A DNA stretch of 64,000 nucleotides from ZC4RG30 sp963812195 (GTDB lineage: Bacteria > Pseudomonadota > Gammaproteobacteria > Steroidobacterales > Steroidobacteraceae). Each line of letters opens with the position of its first letter. Position 1 is the first letter of the stretch. Of this stretch, positions 43,800-55,036 are shown piece by piece. The notes under the pieces are model-generated. The model ran no database searches and was not told where the DNA came from. It was given only the letters and a program-made list of their open reading frames with translations. The position numbers were made by a program, and so were the translations under genes. The stretch is taken from contig CAWEUI010000001.1 in the NCBI GenBank assembly GCA_963812195.1, forward strand, positions 310,001 to 374,000. The letters are read 5' to 3'.

Positions 43800-45817
43800 G
43801 TGAGCCCGGAGCAACCGCGGCGGCGGATCCTGGTAACCCACGCCCTGCCCTACGCCAACGGCTCATTGCATCTGGGCCACATGACCGAGTCGGTGCAGAC
43901 CGACATCTGGGTGCGGTTCCAGCGCCTGATGGGCGAGGACTGCATTTTCGTGTGCGCCGAGGATTGCCACGGCACGCCCATCATGATCAGGGCACGCCAG
44001 GACGGCATCACGCCGGAGCAGCTGATCGCCAGCGCGGCGGCCGAGCACCAGCGCGATTACGCCGGGTTCGCCATCGGCTTCGACCATTTCCACTCCACGC
44101 ACTCGGAAGAGAACCGGCATTACTCCAACGAGCTGTACTCACCGGCTGGTGGAACGCGGCGCCATCGACCGCCGCACGATCCGCCAGGCCTACGACGAAC
44201 AGGCCGGCATGTTCCTGCCCGACCGCTTCGTGCGCGGCACCTGCCCGCGCTGCGGCACGCCGGACCAGTACGGGGACTCCTGCGAGAACTGCGGCGCGAC
44301 CTACTCGCCCGCCGACCTGAAGGATGCCGTCTCCACGATCACCGGCACGAAGCCCGTGCTGCGCGAGTCCGAACACCTGTTCTTCAGGCTCGGCGATTTC
44401 GAACAGGACCTGAAGCAATGGCTGGACGGCAACCGGCTGCAACCGGCGGTGCGCGCCAAGCTCGACGAGTGGTTCACGGCCGGCCTGACCGACTGGGACA
44501 TCTCGCGCGACGCGCCTTACTTCGGCTTCGAAATCCCGGACGCGCCCGGGCAAGTACTTCTACGTGTGGTTCGATGCGCCCATCGGCTACATCGGCAGCT
44601 TTGCCGCACTGGCCGCAAAGCGCGGCCTGGACTTCGACGCGTACTGGAAGGCCGGCGCCACCACCGAACTGCACCACTTCATCGGCAAGGACATCAGCTA
44701 CTTCCACACGCTGTTCTGGCCGGCGGTGCTGCACGGCGCCGGTTACCGCCGACCCACCGGCGTGCATGTGCACGGCTTCCTTACCGTGGACGGACAGAAG
44801 ATGTCCAAGTCGCGCGGTACCTTCATCACCGCGCGCCGCTACCTGGAACTGCTGCCGGCGGATCCGCTGCGCTACTACTTCGCCGCCAAGCTTGGCCCCG
44901 GGCTTGACGACATCGACCTGAACCTGGAGGACTTCACCGCGCGCGTGAATTCCGACGTGGTGGGCAAGCTGGTGAACATCGCCAGCCGCTGCGCGCCGTT
45001 CATCGAGCGAGCCGGCGGCCGGCTGGCCGATGCCCTGCCCGATCCGGACCTGCACGCCGGATTCGCCGGCGCGGGCGCGAAGATCGCGGCGCTGTTCGAG
45101 GCCCGTGACTACGGGGCCGCGGTCCGCGAAATCATGCTGCTGGCCGACCGCGCCAATCAGTACGTGGACCAGCACAAACCATGGGTACTGGCAAAGGATC
45201 CGGCCCGGCTCGAAGAGGCGCGTTCGGTTGCCACCCAGGGCATCAACCTGTTCCGCGTACTGATGACCTGGCTGGCGCCGGTGCTGCCCGGAGTCGCCGC
45301 AAAGGCCGAAAGCTGGCTGGGCAAGGGCACGCTGTCGAGCTGGCAGGGCGTGGCCGCGCCGCTCACCGGGACCGCCCTGGGCAAGTATCCGCAGCTTGCG
45401 ACCCGGCTGGATCCGGCGGTCGTGAAGCAGCTCGTCGCCAGCCCCCCGACCGCCGCTGCCCCGGTAGCCCAACCCAAAGGCAAACCCGTGATCAACATCG
45501 ATGATTTCGCCAAACTGGATCTGCGCGCCGCCAGGGTATTGTCGGCATCCCGCGTGGAAGGCTCCGACAAGCTGCTGCAGCTCACGCTGGATCTGGGCAC
45601 TGAACAGCGCAATGTATTTTCCGGCATCGCCAGACACTACAAGCCCGAAGACCTGGTCGGCCGCTATGTGGTGATGGTCGCCAACCTGGCGCCGCGCAAG
45701 ATGCGCTTCGGCGTCTCCGAAGGCATGGTCCTGTGTGCCAGCGACAAGGACGATGCCGGCGGCGTGTTCGTGCTCAGCGTGGACGAGGGCGTGCAGCCGG
45801 GCATGCAGGTGACGTGA
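43800..45817 (+). CDS. metG: Methionyl-tRNA synthetase (two frameshifts)
   Basis: 671 residues when restored. Class I synthetase: HLGHM near residue 22 is the HIGH motif and KMSKSRGTF the KMSKS motif. The zinc domain CPRCGTPDQYGDSCENCG is complete. The C-terminal tRNA-binding (EMAPII-like) domain begins at INIDDFAKLDLRAARVLSA. Extra bases at 44141 (restores NELYSRLVERGAIDRR) and about 44549 (restores APGKYFYVWFDAP) break the frame. The start is GTG 43800, right at the pilU stop. The end overlaps nth (GTGA). In many gammaproteobacteria mrp lies next to metG; here the kinase/pil unit sits between them. Confidence 0.94.
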
Positions 45818-46473
45818 AGCCCGAGAGCGTCGTCGCGCTGTATTCGGCGCTGCGCGCTGCCAACCCGGAACCGCGCAGCGAACTGGAGTTCCGCACACCG
45901 TTCGAACTCCTGGTGGCGGTGATCCTGTCGGCGCAGGCCACCGACAAGAGCGTCAACATCGCCACCCGCAGGCTTTACCCGCGGGCCAATACGCCGGCGG
46001 CCATTCTCAAGCTCGGCATCGCGGGGCTCACCCCCTACATCCGCCATATCGGCCTGTACAACGCCAAGGCGAAGAATGTCATCGAAACCTGCCGGCAGCT
46101 GCTCGAGCACCACGGCGGGGAGGTGCCGCGGGATCGCGCGGCACTGGAGGCCCTGCCCGGCGTCGGACGCAAGACCGCCAACGTGGTGCTGAACGTCGCC
46201 TTTGGCGAGCCCACGCTGGCCGTGGACACGCATGTGTTCCGCGTGGCGAACCGCACCGGACTGGCCCGCGGCGCAACCCCGCTTGCCGTGGAGCACAAGC
46301 TGCTCAAGGTCACCCCGCAGCAGTTCCTGCATCATGCGCACCACTGGCTGATACTGCACGGCCGCCATGTGTGCCTTGCCCGCACGCCGAAGTGCTGGCA
46401 ATGCGTCATCTCGCACTGGTGCGGCTACCGGCCGAAGACCCCGGCGCCCACCGCACGCCGCGCGGCGCGCTAG
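45814..46473 (+). CDS. nth: Endonuclease III
   Basis: 219 residues. DNA glycosylase/AP lyase for oxidised pyrimidines. The helix-hairpin-helix LPGVGRKTANVVLNVAF contains the catalytic Lys and VDTHVFRVANR the catalytic Asp. The 4Fe-4S loop C-x6-C-x2-C-x5-C is exact (CLARTPKCWQC then C after VISHW). The N-terminal FELLVAVILSAQATDKSVN is typical. The start GTG 45814 overlaps metG. The last residues (TPAPTARRAAR) are a variable basic tail. Confidence 0.96.
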   Translation: MKPESVVALYSALRAANPEPRSELEFRTPFELLVAVILSAQATDKSVNIATRRLYPRANTPAAILKLGIAGLTPYIRHIGLYNAKAKNVIETCRQLLEHHGGEVPRDRAALEALPGVGRKTANVVLNVAFGEPTLAVDTHVFRVANRTGLARGATPLAVEHKLLKVTPQQFLHHAHHWLILHGRHVCLARTPKCWQCVISHWCGYRPKTPAPTARRAAR

Positions 46474-46483
46474 ACTCACCGGC

Positions 46484-46909
46484 ATGATGTTCGCCGATGC
46501 CAGCCGCGAGGAGCTGCGGCGCCGCTATCTGCAAGCCTGGCAAAGGCGCCTGGAAGGCCTGCCGTTGGCGCCACTGGACGCGCAGATCGCCGACGTGGTG
46601 GCGCTTCATCCCGAGTACCAGGAGCTGCTGCAGGACGGGCAGGCGCTGGCCGCCGAATTCACGGTCGAGCAGGGACGCGTCAACCCCTTCCTGCACATGG
46701 GCCTGCACCTGGGTCTGCGCGAGCAGCTGGCCACGGGCCGTCCGGCCGGCATCCAGGACGTGCATGCGCGCCTTGCCGGGCGGCTGGGAGACGCCCACGA
46801 AGCCGAACACCGCATGATCGAGGTGCTGGCCGAAATCCTGTGGGACGCCCAGCGGGCCGGTCGCGCGCCGGACGAGGCCGCGTACCTGGAGCGGCTCCGG
46901 AGGCTCTAG
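46484..46909 (+). CDS. DUF1841 family protein
   Basis: 141 residues, a conserved small helical protein of proteobacteria without known function. The core motifs are REELRRRYLQAWQRRLEG, NPFLHMGLHLGLREQLATG and DAHEAEHRMIEVLAEILWDAQRAG, which match DUF1841. It has no signal peptide or membrane segment. The start ATG 46484 is used because the family begins here; the open frame upstream lies within nth. It follows nth by 10 bases and precedes a small membrane protein by 2, so it is probably co-transcribed. Confidence 0.85.
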   Translation: MMFADASREELRRRYLQAWQRRLEGLPLAPLDAQIADVVALHPEYQELLQDGQALAAEFTVEQGRVNPFLHMGLHLGLREQLATGRPAGIQDVHARLAGRLGDAHEAEHRMIEVLAEILWDAQRAGRAPDEAAYLERLRRL

Positions 46910-46911
46910 GC

Positions 46912-47112
46912 GTGCAGCGCTTCCTGATCATCCTGGGCCTGACGATCCTCGTGGCTGGCATCGCCTGGCCGGTGCTGTCGAAACTGCCGCTGGGCCGCTT
47001 GCCCGGCGACTTCGTGATCGACCGTCCGGGCGTGAAGTTCTATTTCCCGCTGGCCACCTCGCTGCTGATCAGCGCGCTGGTCAGCGCCTTGTTGTGGCTG
47101 CTGCGCCGCTGA
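46912..47112 (+). CDS. DUF2905 family small membrane protein
   Basis: 66 residues with two membrane helices (FLIILGLTILVAGIAWPVL and PLATSLLISALVSALLWLL) flanking the conserved LPLGRLPGDFVIDRPGVKFYF. This pattern identifies DUF2905. Function unknown. The start is GTG 46912. It is convergent with the TIR-domain gene, 33 bases away. Confidence 0.88.
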   Translation: MQRFLIILGLTILVAGIAWPVLSKLPLGRLPGDFVIDRPGVKFYFPLATSLLISALVSALLWLLRR

Positions 47113-47145
47113 GCCCTGTTCGGTGGACACGAAGCCCGGCGTCGC

Positions 47146-49125
47146 TCAGCTGCAGGAAACGTCGCCTTGCGGGCCGGGCTTGCAGAAATCGCCCCAGTCG
47201 CCGCTCTCGCGCCAGACATCGATTATGCCGCGCTCGTTGAGGAAATCGACGAAGCCGCTGGTTTGGCGCAGCCCGGCGAAGCCCGGATACCACAGCAGGT
47301 GGAATCCGCCGTACCCGGGGCGCTGGTAGGCGAGGCGCAGATACTCGAGCGCGACATCCTGATGGCCGAAATGGCTGGCGAACATCGCCCCCCTGATCAG
47401 CTGCCGCCTGCCGCCGTAACCCAGCGTCCGGTCTGCCCATGCCTTCAACTGGTCCGCAGGCAGGTTCGGCAGGTAGTCGGGATCGAAGCGAAAGTCCGGA
47501 ACATGCTCATACAGGGGACCCAGCCCGGCCGCGGCCGCCACATCCCGGGCGGCCGCGAACTCACCTTGCATGAGATGGGCCCAGTACAGCACCTGCGGAT
47601 CCGGGGCCTGTGAATCGCCGCCACCCTTCTCCTGGGTCCACTTCAGCGCATCCTCGTACCTGCCCGAGTAGAAGGCCACCAGGAATGGATAGGTGCTATG
47701 GCGGTAGATCGGATCGATCAGTGCCATCGACCGGGTGATCCGGCCCGCCTCGCGCACGCGGCCAAGTTGCTGCGCAAAGATCGCCTGGGTCTGTCGCAGA
47801 TCCGGGTCGTCACCACGATCCAGCTGCGCGATGTGTCGATACCTCGCCGCGGCCGAACGCAGGTCATCGTTGGCGATGTCATACCAGGCACGCGCGGATT
47901 CCCCGATCCACAGCTGCGGGTTCAGCTCGCGGGCGCGGGAGGATGCATGGTCCAGCTGCGCCATCAGTCGTTCGGCGTCGGCCCTCGAGATTCGCGAATA
48001 CAGCGAAACCCCATAGTCGTAGCTCAGCTCGGCCCAGGCCTTGATGTAGTCGGGGTCCAGCGAGACGGCCCGCTCCAGATAGGCGGTGGGACGGCTGCGA
48101 TCCGGATCGTAACGGTAGGCCCGACCCTGGACGAAGTCGGCATAGGCTTCGGTGTTGTCCGTACCGCCGTAATCGCGCGACTCGATTCCCACGTCCAGCG
48201 AGACGCTCAGCTCGTTGGCGACCGCGCGCGCGATGTCCTCCTGCACCTGGAACAGGTCGTTCACCTGGCGATCGAAATTGTTGGACCACAGCACATTGCC
48301 ATGCTCGTCGGCCAGTCGCGCCGATACGCGCAGCGAATCGCCATCCATGCGCAGGCCGCCTGCGATCCAGTGATCCGCTGAGGGCTCGCTTGCCGAAGGT
48401 GTCGCGCCGAGACCGCTGACGACGCGCAGTCCCGGCACCCTGCGCAGGCGGATGATCAGCTCATCGGTGATACCGTGCGCCATCGAGGTCTCGTCGGGAT
48501 CAGTGCCGGCCGCCTGGAAGGCCATGACCTGCACTTGCACAGGTCCGGCACCAGCGCCCTCGGTACCGCCCACGTGCCTGGTCCAGGCGAACACTGCGAC
48601 CAGTCCGAGCGAGGCGACCGCCGCTACGGCCGCGATCGACACGCCCAGCTTTCGCCGCTTGCGCGAGTCCTGCCGGCCGATCGCACCGACATCCCCGTGT
48701 TGCGCCGCGCCCGGGTCAATCCCCGATTCGCGGCGCATGCAGGCGCGCGTGTCCTGGACCAGAGCGCGCCAGGCCGGGACATTGCGATCACCGTGCCATC
48801 CCGTCAGCTCGGCCGTCTGAACCAGCTCGAACATGATCGGCCGCTTGCATGGTTCAATCGTGGCAGGCACCAGCTTGCCGGCGCGCAGTGCCTCGGTGGC
48901 TTCGGCACGTACCCAGCGCGAGGCCACCGAACGCGGCGACCACAACACGATCACGGCGCCGGCCTGCGCCAGGGCGTTCTCGGTGACCTGGTCGTATGCT
49001 TCGCCCGAGCGCAATGTGGCGTCCCACCACACACTGAAGCCTTCGGCTTCCAGTGCCTGCGCGAACTGCTTCGCGCGAGCGGCATCCTCGCGGTTGTAGG
49101 ACAAGAATATATCTGGACTGGCCAA
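47146..49125 (-). CDS. TIR domain / TolB-like / TPR membrane protein
   Basis: 659 residues. Residues 1-135 are a TIR domain: DIFLSYNREDAARAKQFAQAL, VWWDATLRSGEAYDQV, and SRWVRAEATEAL with the Glu (residue 75) that is catalytic in NAD-cleaving TIR proteins. A basic stretch (RKRRK) and one membrane helix follow at about 158-181. Residues 190-310 resemble the TolB-like N-terminal domain found in bacterial cyclase-type regulators (GITDELIIRLRRVPGLRVVS and VLWSNNFDRQVNDLFQVQEDIA). The rest is TPR-like (YLERAVSLDPDYIKAWAELS). Topology predicts a cytoplasmic TIR and periplasmic TPR. The start is TTG 49125 with GGGGAGA upstream. It could sense envelope state and deplete NAD, but may equally be a scaffold. 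Confidence 0.85.
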   Translation of the reverse strand: MASPDIFLSYNREDAARAKQFAQALEAEGFSVWWDATLRSGEAYDQVTENALAQAGAVIVLWSPRSVASRWVRAEATEALRAGKLVPATIEPCKRPIMFELVQTAELTGWHGDRNVPAWRALVQDTRACMRRESGIDPGAAQHGDVGAIGRQDSRKRRKLGVSIAAVAAVASLGLVAVFAWTRHVGGTEGAGAGPVQVQVMAFQAAGTDPDETSMAHGITDELIIRLRRVPGLRVVSGLGATPSASEPSADHWIAGGLRMDGDSLRVSARLADEHGNVLWSNNFDRQVNDLFQVQEDIARAVANELSVSLDVGIESRDYGGTDNTEAYADFVQGRAYRYDPDRSRPTAYLERAVSLDPDYIKAWAELSYDYGVSLYSRISRADAERLMAQLDHASSRARELNPQLWIGESARAWYDIANDDLRSAAARYRHIAQLDRGDDPDLRQTQAIFAQQLGRVREAGRITRSMALIDPIYRHSTYPFLVAFYSGRYEDALKWTQEKGGGDSQAPDPQVLYWAHLMQGEFAAARDVAAAAGLGPLYEHVPDFRFDPDYLPNLPADQLKAWADRTLGYGGRRQLIRGAMFASHFGHQDVALEYLRLAYQRPGYGGFHLLWYPGFAGLRQTSGFVDFLNERGIIDVWRESGDWGDFCKPGPQGDVSCS

Positions 49126-49199
49126 TGCAAATTCTCCCCAGCGGGGAATGTATCAGCCTGACAGGAGCCGGCAACCGCGCGTTGCCGGCAACCCCGTGC

Positions 49200-50561
49200 T
49201 CAGCTCATCCGCGCCCACTTGATCAGCGTGCCGAAATTCGGCGGCTTGCCGTGCATCAGCAGGCCCACTCGGAACACCTTGGCCGCAAACCACACCGTGC
49301 AGACCGCGGCAATGAGACTCGCACACAGCGACAGCAGCACCTGCCAGTACGGTGGCGGCGATGTCGAAGCCAGCCGCGCCATCATCATGAAGGCATTGAC
49401 CGGCGGCACGAAACTCAGGATCACCGACACCGGCGCATCCGGCTTGTTGCCGACGAAGAACGTGAGAATGTAGGGGATGACCAGCAGCATCATGACCGGC
49501 CCCAGCAGCGACTGCGCATCGGCCATTTGATTCACCGCCGCGCCGACGGTCTGCATCAGTGCCCCGTACACCAGGTACGCCATCAGGAAGAACAGGAACA
49601 GGTACATGATGAGCAGCGGATCGATCAACCCGATCGTCGCGAACTGCAGCAGCGCCAGGATCCCGAGCGCCACGTAGACCCCCATCGCCACCAGCCCGAC
49701 GCCGAGCTGGCCGATCAGCTTGCCCCACATCAGCTCCAGCGGCGACACGGCGGCGAGCAGCACCTCGACCACACGGCTCGACTTCTCCTCCACGGTGGAG
49801 GTCATCAGAGCCTGTCCGCCCATCATCACGCCCATGAACAACAGCACGCCCATGGCGTACGGCAGGATCATGTTCAACGCCGGGTTGCCCTGTGTGCCGC
49901 CGGCGTACACCACCCGAGTGTGCACCGGCGCGATCTCGGTGGCGGCGCGCACCAGGGCCGGATCGATGCCCGTGGCGCGCAGGCGCGCCGCGATCAGCGC
50001 CTGGCGCACGGCGCCGTGCAATGTGTTCTGCGCATCCTGCGGCAGATTGCGCGCCGCATACAGTTCGTAGGTATCGAATGGGGCATCGCCGCTGCGCGCC
50101 ACTGCGCCGGCCGGCACCACCACCAGCGCGCGGCGCTGCTGCTTGCCCAGGTGCTCGTCGGTGAGCCAGCTCTTCTGGCTGTCCACCGTCGCGCTGTCCG
50201 GCAACTCTTGCAGGGCGAAATCCGGTATGTCGCCCTGAGTCGCGGCGGCAGCGGCGGCCACCTGCCCGCCCGCCGCACCGAGCTGCGCGGCGGCACGATT
50301 GGTCTGCGCCTTGCGGACCGCAGCCAGGGTCTGCGGGGCCAGCTCCTTGCGCAGTTCGTCGGCAATGCCCGCACTGTGGTCGATCAGCGCCACCTCGACG
50401 CTCACCTGCGGACCGGAGTGCGCCAGCATCTTCGGCACCAGGAACAGCACGAAAGCCATGATCAGCGGCATCACCAGCACGCCGATCAGGAAGCCCTTGT
50501 TGCCCACCGTGACCAGGAAATCGCGCCTGGCCACCATTCCCACGCGTTTGATGCTGATCAC
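49200..50561 (-). CDS. ABC-2 type transporter permease (NatB-like)
   Basis: 453 residues. One N-terminal helix (FLIGVLVMPLIMAFVLFLV), a large extracytoplasmic domain (residues about 45-225) rich in Ala/Gln, then five or six helices. MTSTVEEKSSRVVEVLLAAVSP is the conserved cytoplasmic loop of ABC-2 permeases such as NatB. NatAB exports sodium in Bacillus; the substrate here is unknown. The start GTG 50561 overlaps the ATPase gene stop (GTGA), so the two are translated together. Confidence 0.9.
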   Translation of the reverse strand: MISIKRVGMVARRDFLVTVGNKGFLIGVLVMPLIMAFVLFLVPKMLAHSGPQVSVEVALIDHSAGIADELRKELAPQTLAAVRKAQTNRAAAQLGAAGGQVAAAAAATQGDIPDFALQELPDSATVDSQKSWLTDEHLGKQQRRALVVVPAGAVARSGDAPFDTYELYAARNLPQDAQNTLHGAVRQALIAARLRATGIDPALVRAATEIAPVHTRVVYAGGTQGNPALNMILPYAMGVLLFMGVMMGGQALMTSTVEEKSSRVVEVLLAAVSPLELMWGKLIGQLGVGLVAMGVYVALGILALLQFATIGLIDPLLIMYLFLFFLMAYLVYGALMQTVGAAVNQMADAQSLLGPVMMLLVIPYILTFFVGNKPDAPVSVILSFVPPVNAFMMMARLASTSPPPYWQVLLSLCASLIAAVCTVWFAAKVFRVGLLMHGKPPNFGTLIKWARMS

Positions 50562-51556
50562 CTGGCATCTCCTGTAGTAAGCCCCTGCAGGTGCTGACGC
50601 AGCGTTTCCTCGGATTCACCGTCCGCTTCGCCCTTGACGATGCCGACGAACACGTCTTCGAGCCTCAGGCGCGCGATTTCCACGCGCGCCGGCTTGACGC
50701 GGGTCGACGCATCACGCATGACGGCCACCGGGTCGGCGCCGGCTGCCAGCTCCAGTTCATACTCGCCACCGCCACCGCCACCGCCACCGCCACCGCCGCG
50801 CACGGCGCTGACGCCGGGGACCTCGCGCAGTGCCGCCGTATCGCCCGCTTGCGGCTCGAGCGACTCGAACAGGACTCGTGAGACGTCGTACTGGCGCTTG
50901 AGCTCGCTCATCGGCTTGTCCAGCACCTTGCGGCCCTTGTGAATCATCACCACGCGGTCGCACAGCTCCTCGGCCTGCGCCATCACGTGCGTCGAGAACA
51001 GGATGGTGGTGCCGCGGCGGCGCTCGGCGGCGACCACGTCCTTCAGGAGCCGCACGCTGACCGGGTCCAGGCCGCTGAAGGGCTCGTCCAGGATCAGCAG
51101 TTCCGGCTGGTTGATGATCGAGCCGACGAACTGCACCCGCTGCAGCATGCCCTTGGAAAGATCCTCACACTTGAGCTTCTCGATGTCCTTGAGGCCCAGC
51201 CGGCCTAGCAGGTCCTTGGCGCGCTCCTGCGACTGCCGTTGCGGCACGCCCTTCAGGCCGGCCAGATAGTCCAGGAACGCGGCGACGCGCATCTTGCGGT
51301 AGACACCGCGCTCCTCCGGCAGATATCCGATGCGGTCCTTGGCCTCCAGCGCCGAGGCGTGGCCAAGCACCTCCACCCGGCCGCGGTCGGGAAACAGGAT
51401 GGACATGATGATGCGGATGGTGGTGCTCTTGCCGGCACCGCTGGGCCCGATGAGCCCGCAGGTTTCGCCGCGCGGCACGGCCAGGTCCAGCTCCGCCACG
51501 GCGCGTTGCGCACCGAAGGACTTGTCCACGCCCTCTAACGCCAATGCTGCGTTCAC
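50558..51556 (-). CDS. ABC transporter ATP-binding protein (NatA-like) with poly-Gly tract
   Basis: 332 residues. Walker A is IGPSGAGKSTTIRII, Walker B LLILDEPFSGLDP, and the H-loop is FSTHVMAQAEEL. The signature motif is LSKGMLQRV, degenerate compared with LSGGQ but usual in NatA-type proteins. After the nucleotide-binding domain, residues about 255-265 are a run of eleven glycines encoded by five hexanucleotide repeats (50765-50794). The C-terminal region ends RLRLEDVFVGIV, the usual NatA end, plus a variable tail. It pairs with the permease gene downstream. Confidence 0.92.
   Translation of the reverse strand: MNAALALEGVDKSFGAQRAVAELDLAVPRGETCGLIGPSGAGKSTTIRIIMSILFPDRGRVEVLGHASALEAKDRIGYLPEERGVYRKMRVAAFLDYLAGLKGVPQRQSQERAKDLLGRLGLKDIEKLKCEDLSKGMLQRVQFVGSIINQPELLILDEPFSGLDPVSVRLLKDVVAAERRRGTTILFSTHVMAQAEELCDRVVMIHKGRKVLDKPMSELKRQYDVSRVLFESLEPQAGDTAALREVPGVSAVRGGGGGGGGGGGEYELELAAGADPVAVMRDASTRVKPARVEIARLRLEDVFVGIVKGEADGESEETLRQHLQGLTTGDAR
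50765..50797. repeat. Hexanucleotide repeat coding for poly-Gly
   Basis: Five copies of GCCACC in a row (50765-50794) plus a degenerate GCC unit. On the coding (minus) strand it gives alternating GGT and GGC glycine codons, eleven in total. Being six bases long, unit gain or loss keeps the frame and would change linker length. Confidence 0.85.
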
Positions 51557-51586
51557 CTGTCCCCTCCCTGGAAGTACGTGCCTGAA

Positions 51587-53390
<1,804 letters not shown>

Positions 53391-53394
<4 letters not shown>

Positions 53395-55024
53395 AGCACA
53401 CCATCGAGCAGGGTCGGCGGATCGGCCAGCACCTTGGACAGATACACCGCGAAACGCGCGCCCATGGCGCCGTCGATGACGCGATGGTCATAGGACAGCG
53501 ACAGCGGCAGCATCTGGCGCGGCTTGAACTCCTTGCCATCCCACACGGGCCTGGTCTGGGTACGCGACACGCCCAGGATGGCCACTTCCGGCGCATTGAT
53601 GATGGGTGTGAACGCCGTGCCGCCAATGCCGCCGAGGCTCGACACGGAAAAGCACCCGCCCTGCATCTCGCCACCCTTCAAGGTGCCCTTGCGGGCCCGG
53701 TCCGACAGATCCCCCAGCGCGCGGGCGATTCCGAACAGGTCCAGCTTGTCGGCGTTCTGGATGACCGGCACCAGCAGACCGTTGGGCGTATCGGCCGCGA
53801 AGCCGATGTGAAAATACTTCCTGAATACCTGGTTCTCGCCGTCCAGCGAGGAATTGAAGGCGGGGAATTCCTGCAGTGCCAGCACACACGCGCGGATGAT
53901 GAAGGCCAGCGGCGTGACCTTCACGCCGGCCGCGGCGGCCTTCTCCTTGAGTTTCGCGCGCTCGGCCTCCAGCTCGGTGATATCCGCCTCATCGAACTGC
54001 GTGACATGCGGCAGGTTCACCCAGGCGGCGTGCAGGCGCGGTCCGGAGATCTTCTGGATCCGGCCCAGCGGCTTGACTTCCACCGGACCGAACTTCGCGA
54101 AATCCACCTTCGCCACCTGCGGCAATGCCGGGCCGGCGGCCTGCAGCCCGCCGGTGAGCATGGCCTTCACCCAGGCCTTCACGTCCTCGTGCGTGATGCG
54201 GCCGCGCTGGCCGCTGCCCTTCACACGACCCAGGTCGACACCCAGCTCGCGGGCCATCTTGCGCACCGAGGGTCCGGCATGCGCGCTGCCGAAACCGGCC
54301 TCGTTGACCGGCGGCAGGGTACCCGCTGAACGTGGCGGTGCGGCCGGGGCCGCAGAAGCCGGCGCGCGGCGGCGCGGCGGCTGGTGCGGGAGCCGGCGCG
54401 CTCTGCGCCGCTGGTGCCGGCGCCGTCGCCGGCTCGCTCACCACGCCGCTCAACGTCACCACGCGGCTGCCAGCCGATACCGTACCGCCCTTGTGCACAT
54501 GTACCGCCTTGACCGTGCCGGCGGCAGTGGACGGCACGTCCATGGTGGCCTTCTCGGTCTCCAGCGTGGCCAGTGGCGTATCCACTTCCACCTTGTCGCC
54601 GACCTTGACCAGCACTTCGATGACGCCGACTTCGGTGAAGCTGCCCATGTCCGGCACCACCACATCGACGTCGCGGGGCGCGGCCGCAGGAGCAGAAGCC
54701 GCAGCAGCTGCCGCGGGCGGCGCCTGTGCGGGCGTCGGTGCGGCGGCGGCTGGCTGGGCCGCCGGTGCTGCGGCGTCTCGCGGCGGCCGCGCGCAAGGTC
54801 ACCACCAGCGACCCTTCGGACACCTTGCCGCCCTTCTCGACGTGCACCTTCTCGACCACACCGGCGGCGGTCGAGGGCACATCCATGGTGGCCTTCTCGG
54901 TCTCCAGCGTGATCAGCGGCGCATCGACCTCGATCGTATCGCCGGCCTTCACCAGCACGTCGATGACCTCGACGTCGGAGAAGTTTCCGAGGTCCGGTAC
55001 GCGCACTTCCATCTTCTGGGACAT
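53391..55024 (-). CDS. aceF: Dihydrolipoamide acetyltransferase (two frameshifts)
   Basis: About 543 residues when restored. E2 of pyruvate dehydrogenase. Two lipoyl domains (each with LETEKATMDVPSTAAG) joined by Ala/Pro linkers, then the E1/E3-binding domain (SVRKMARELGVDLGRVKGSG) and the catalytic core ending SYDHRVIDGAMGARF with the catalytic His and Asp. Extra bases at 54778 (restores AAAADAAAPAAQP) and about 54363 (restores PPAPASAAPAAPP) break the frame; both are in low-complexity linkers. The start ATG 55024 is 12 bases after aceE. The stop overlaps lpd. Confidence 0.94.
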
Positions 55025-55036
55025 ATGCCTGCGCGC

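Noticed and set aside
39182..44921. Programmed +1 frameshifting as a general mechanism in the kinase/pil/metG genes
   Set aside because: No shared slippery sequence or stop context at the sites; breaks occur in unrelated housekeeping genes on both strands and in patches, which fits sequence error better.
50765..50797. CRISPR-like array
   Set aside because: The unit is six bases without spacers and lies inside a coding frame; it is a simple repeat coding for glycine.
54300..54800. aceF split into separate lipoyl-carrier and acyltransferase genes
   Set aside because: The two frame changes fall in Ala/Pro linkers and restoring one base each gives a continuous, normally ordered E2.
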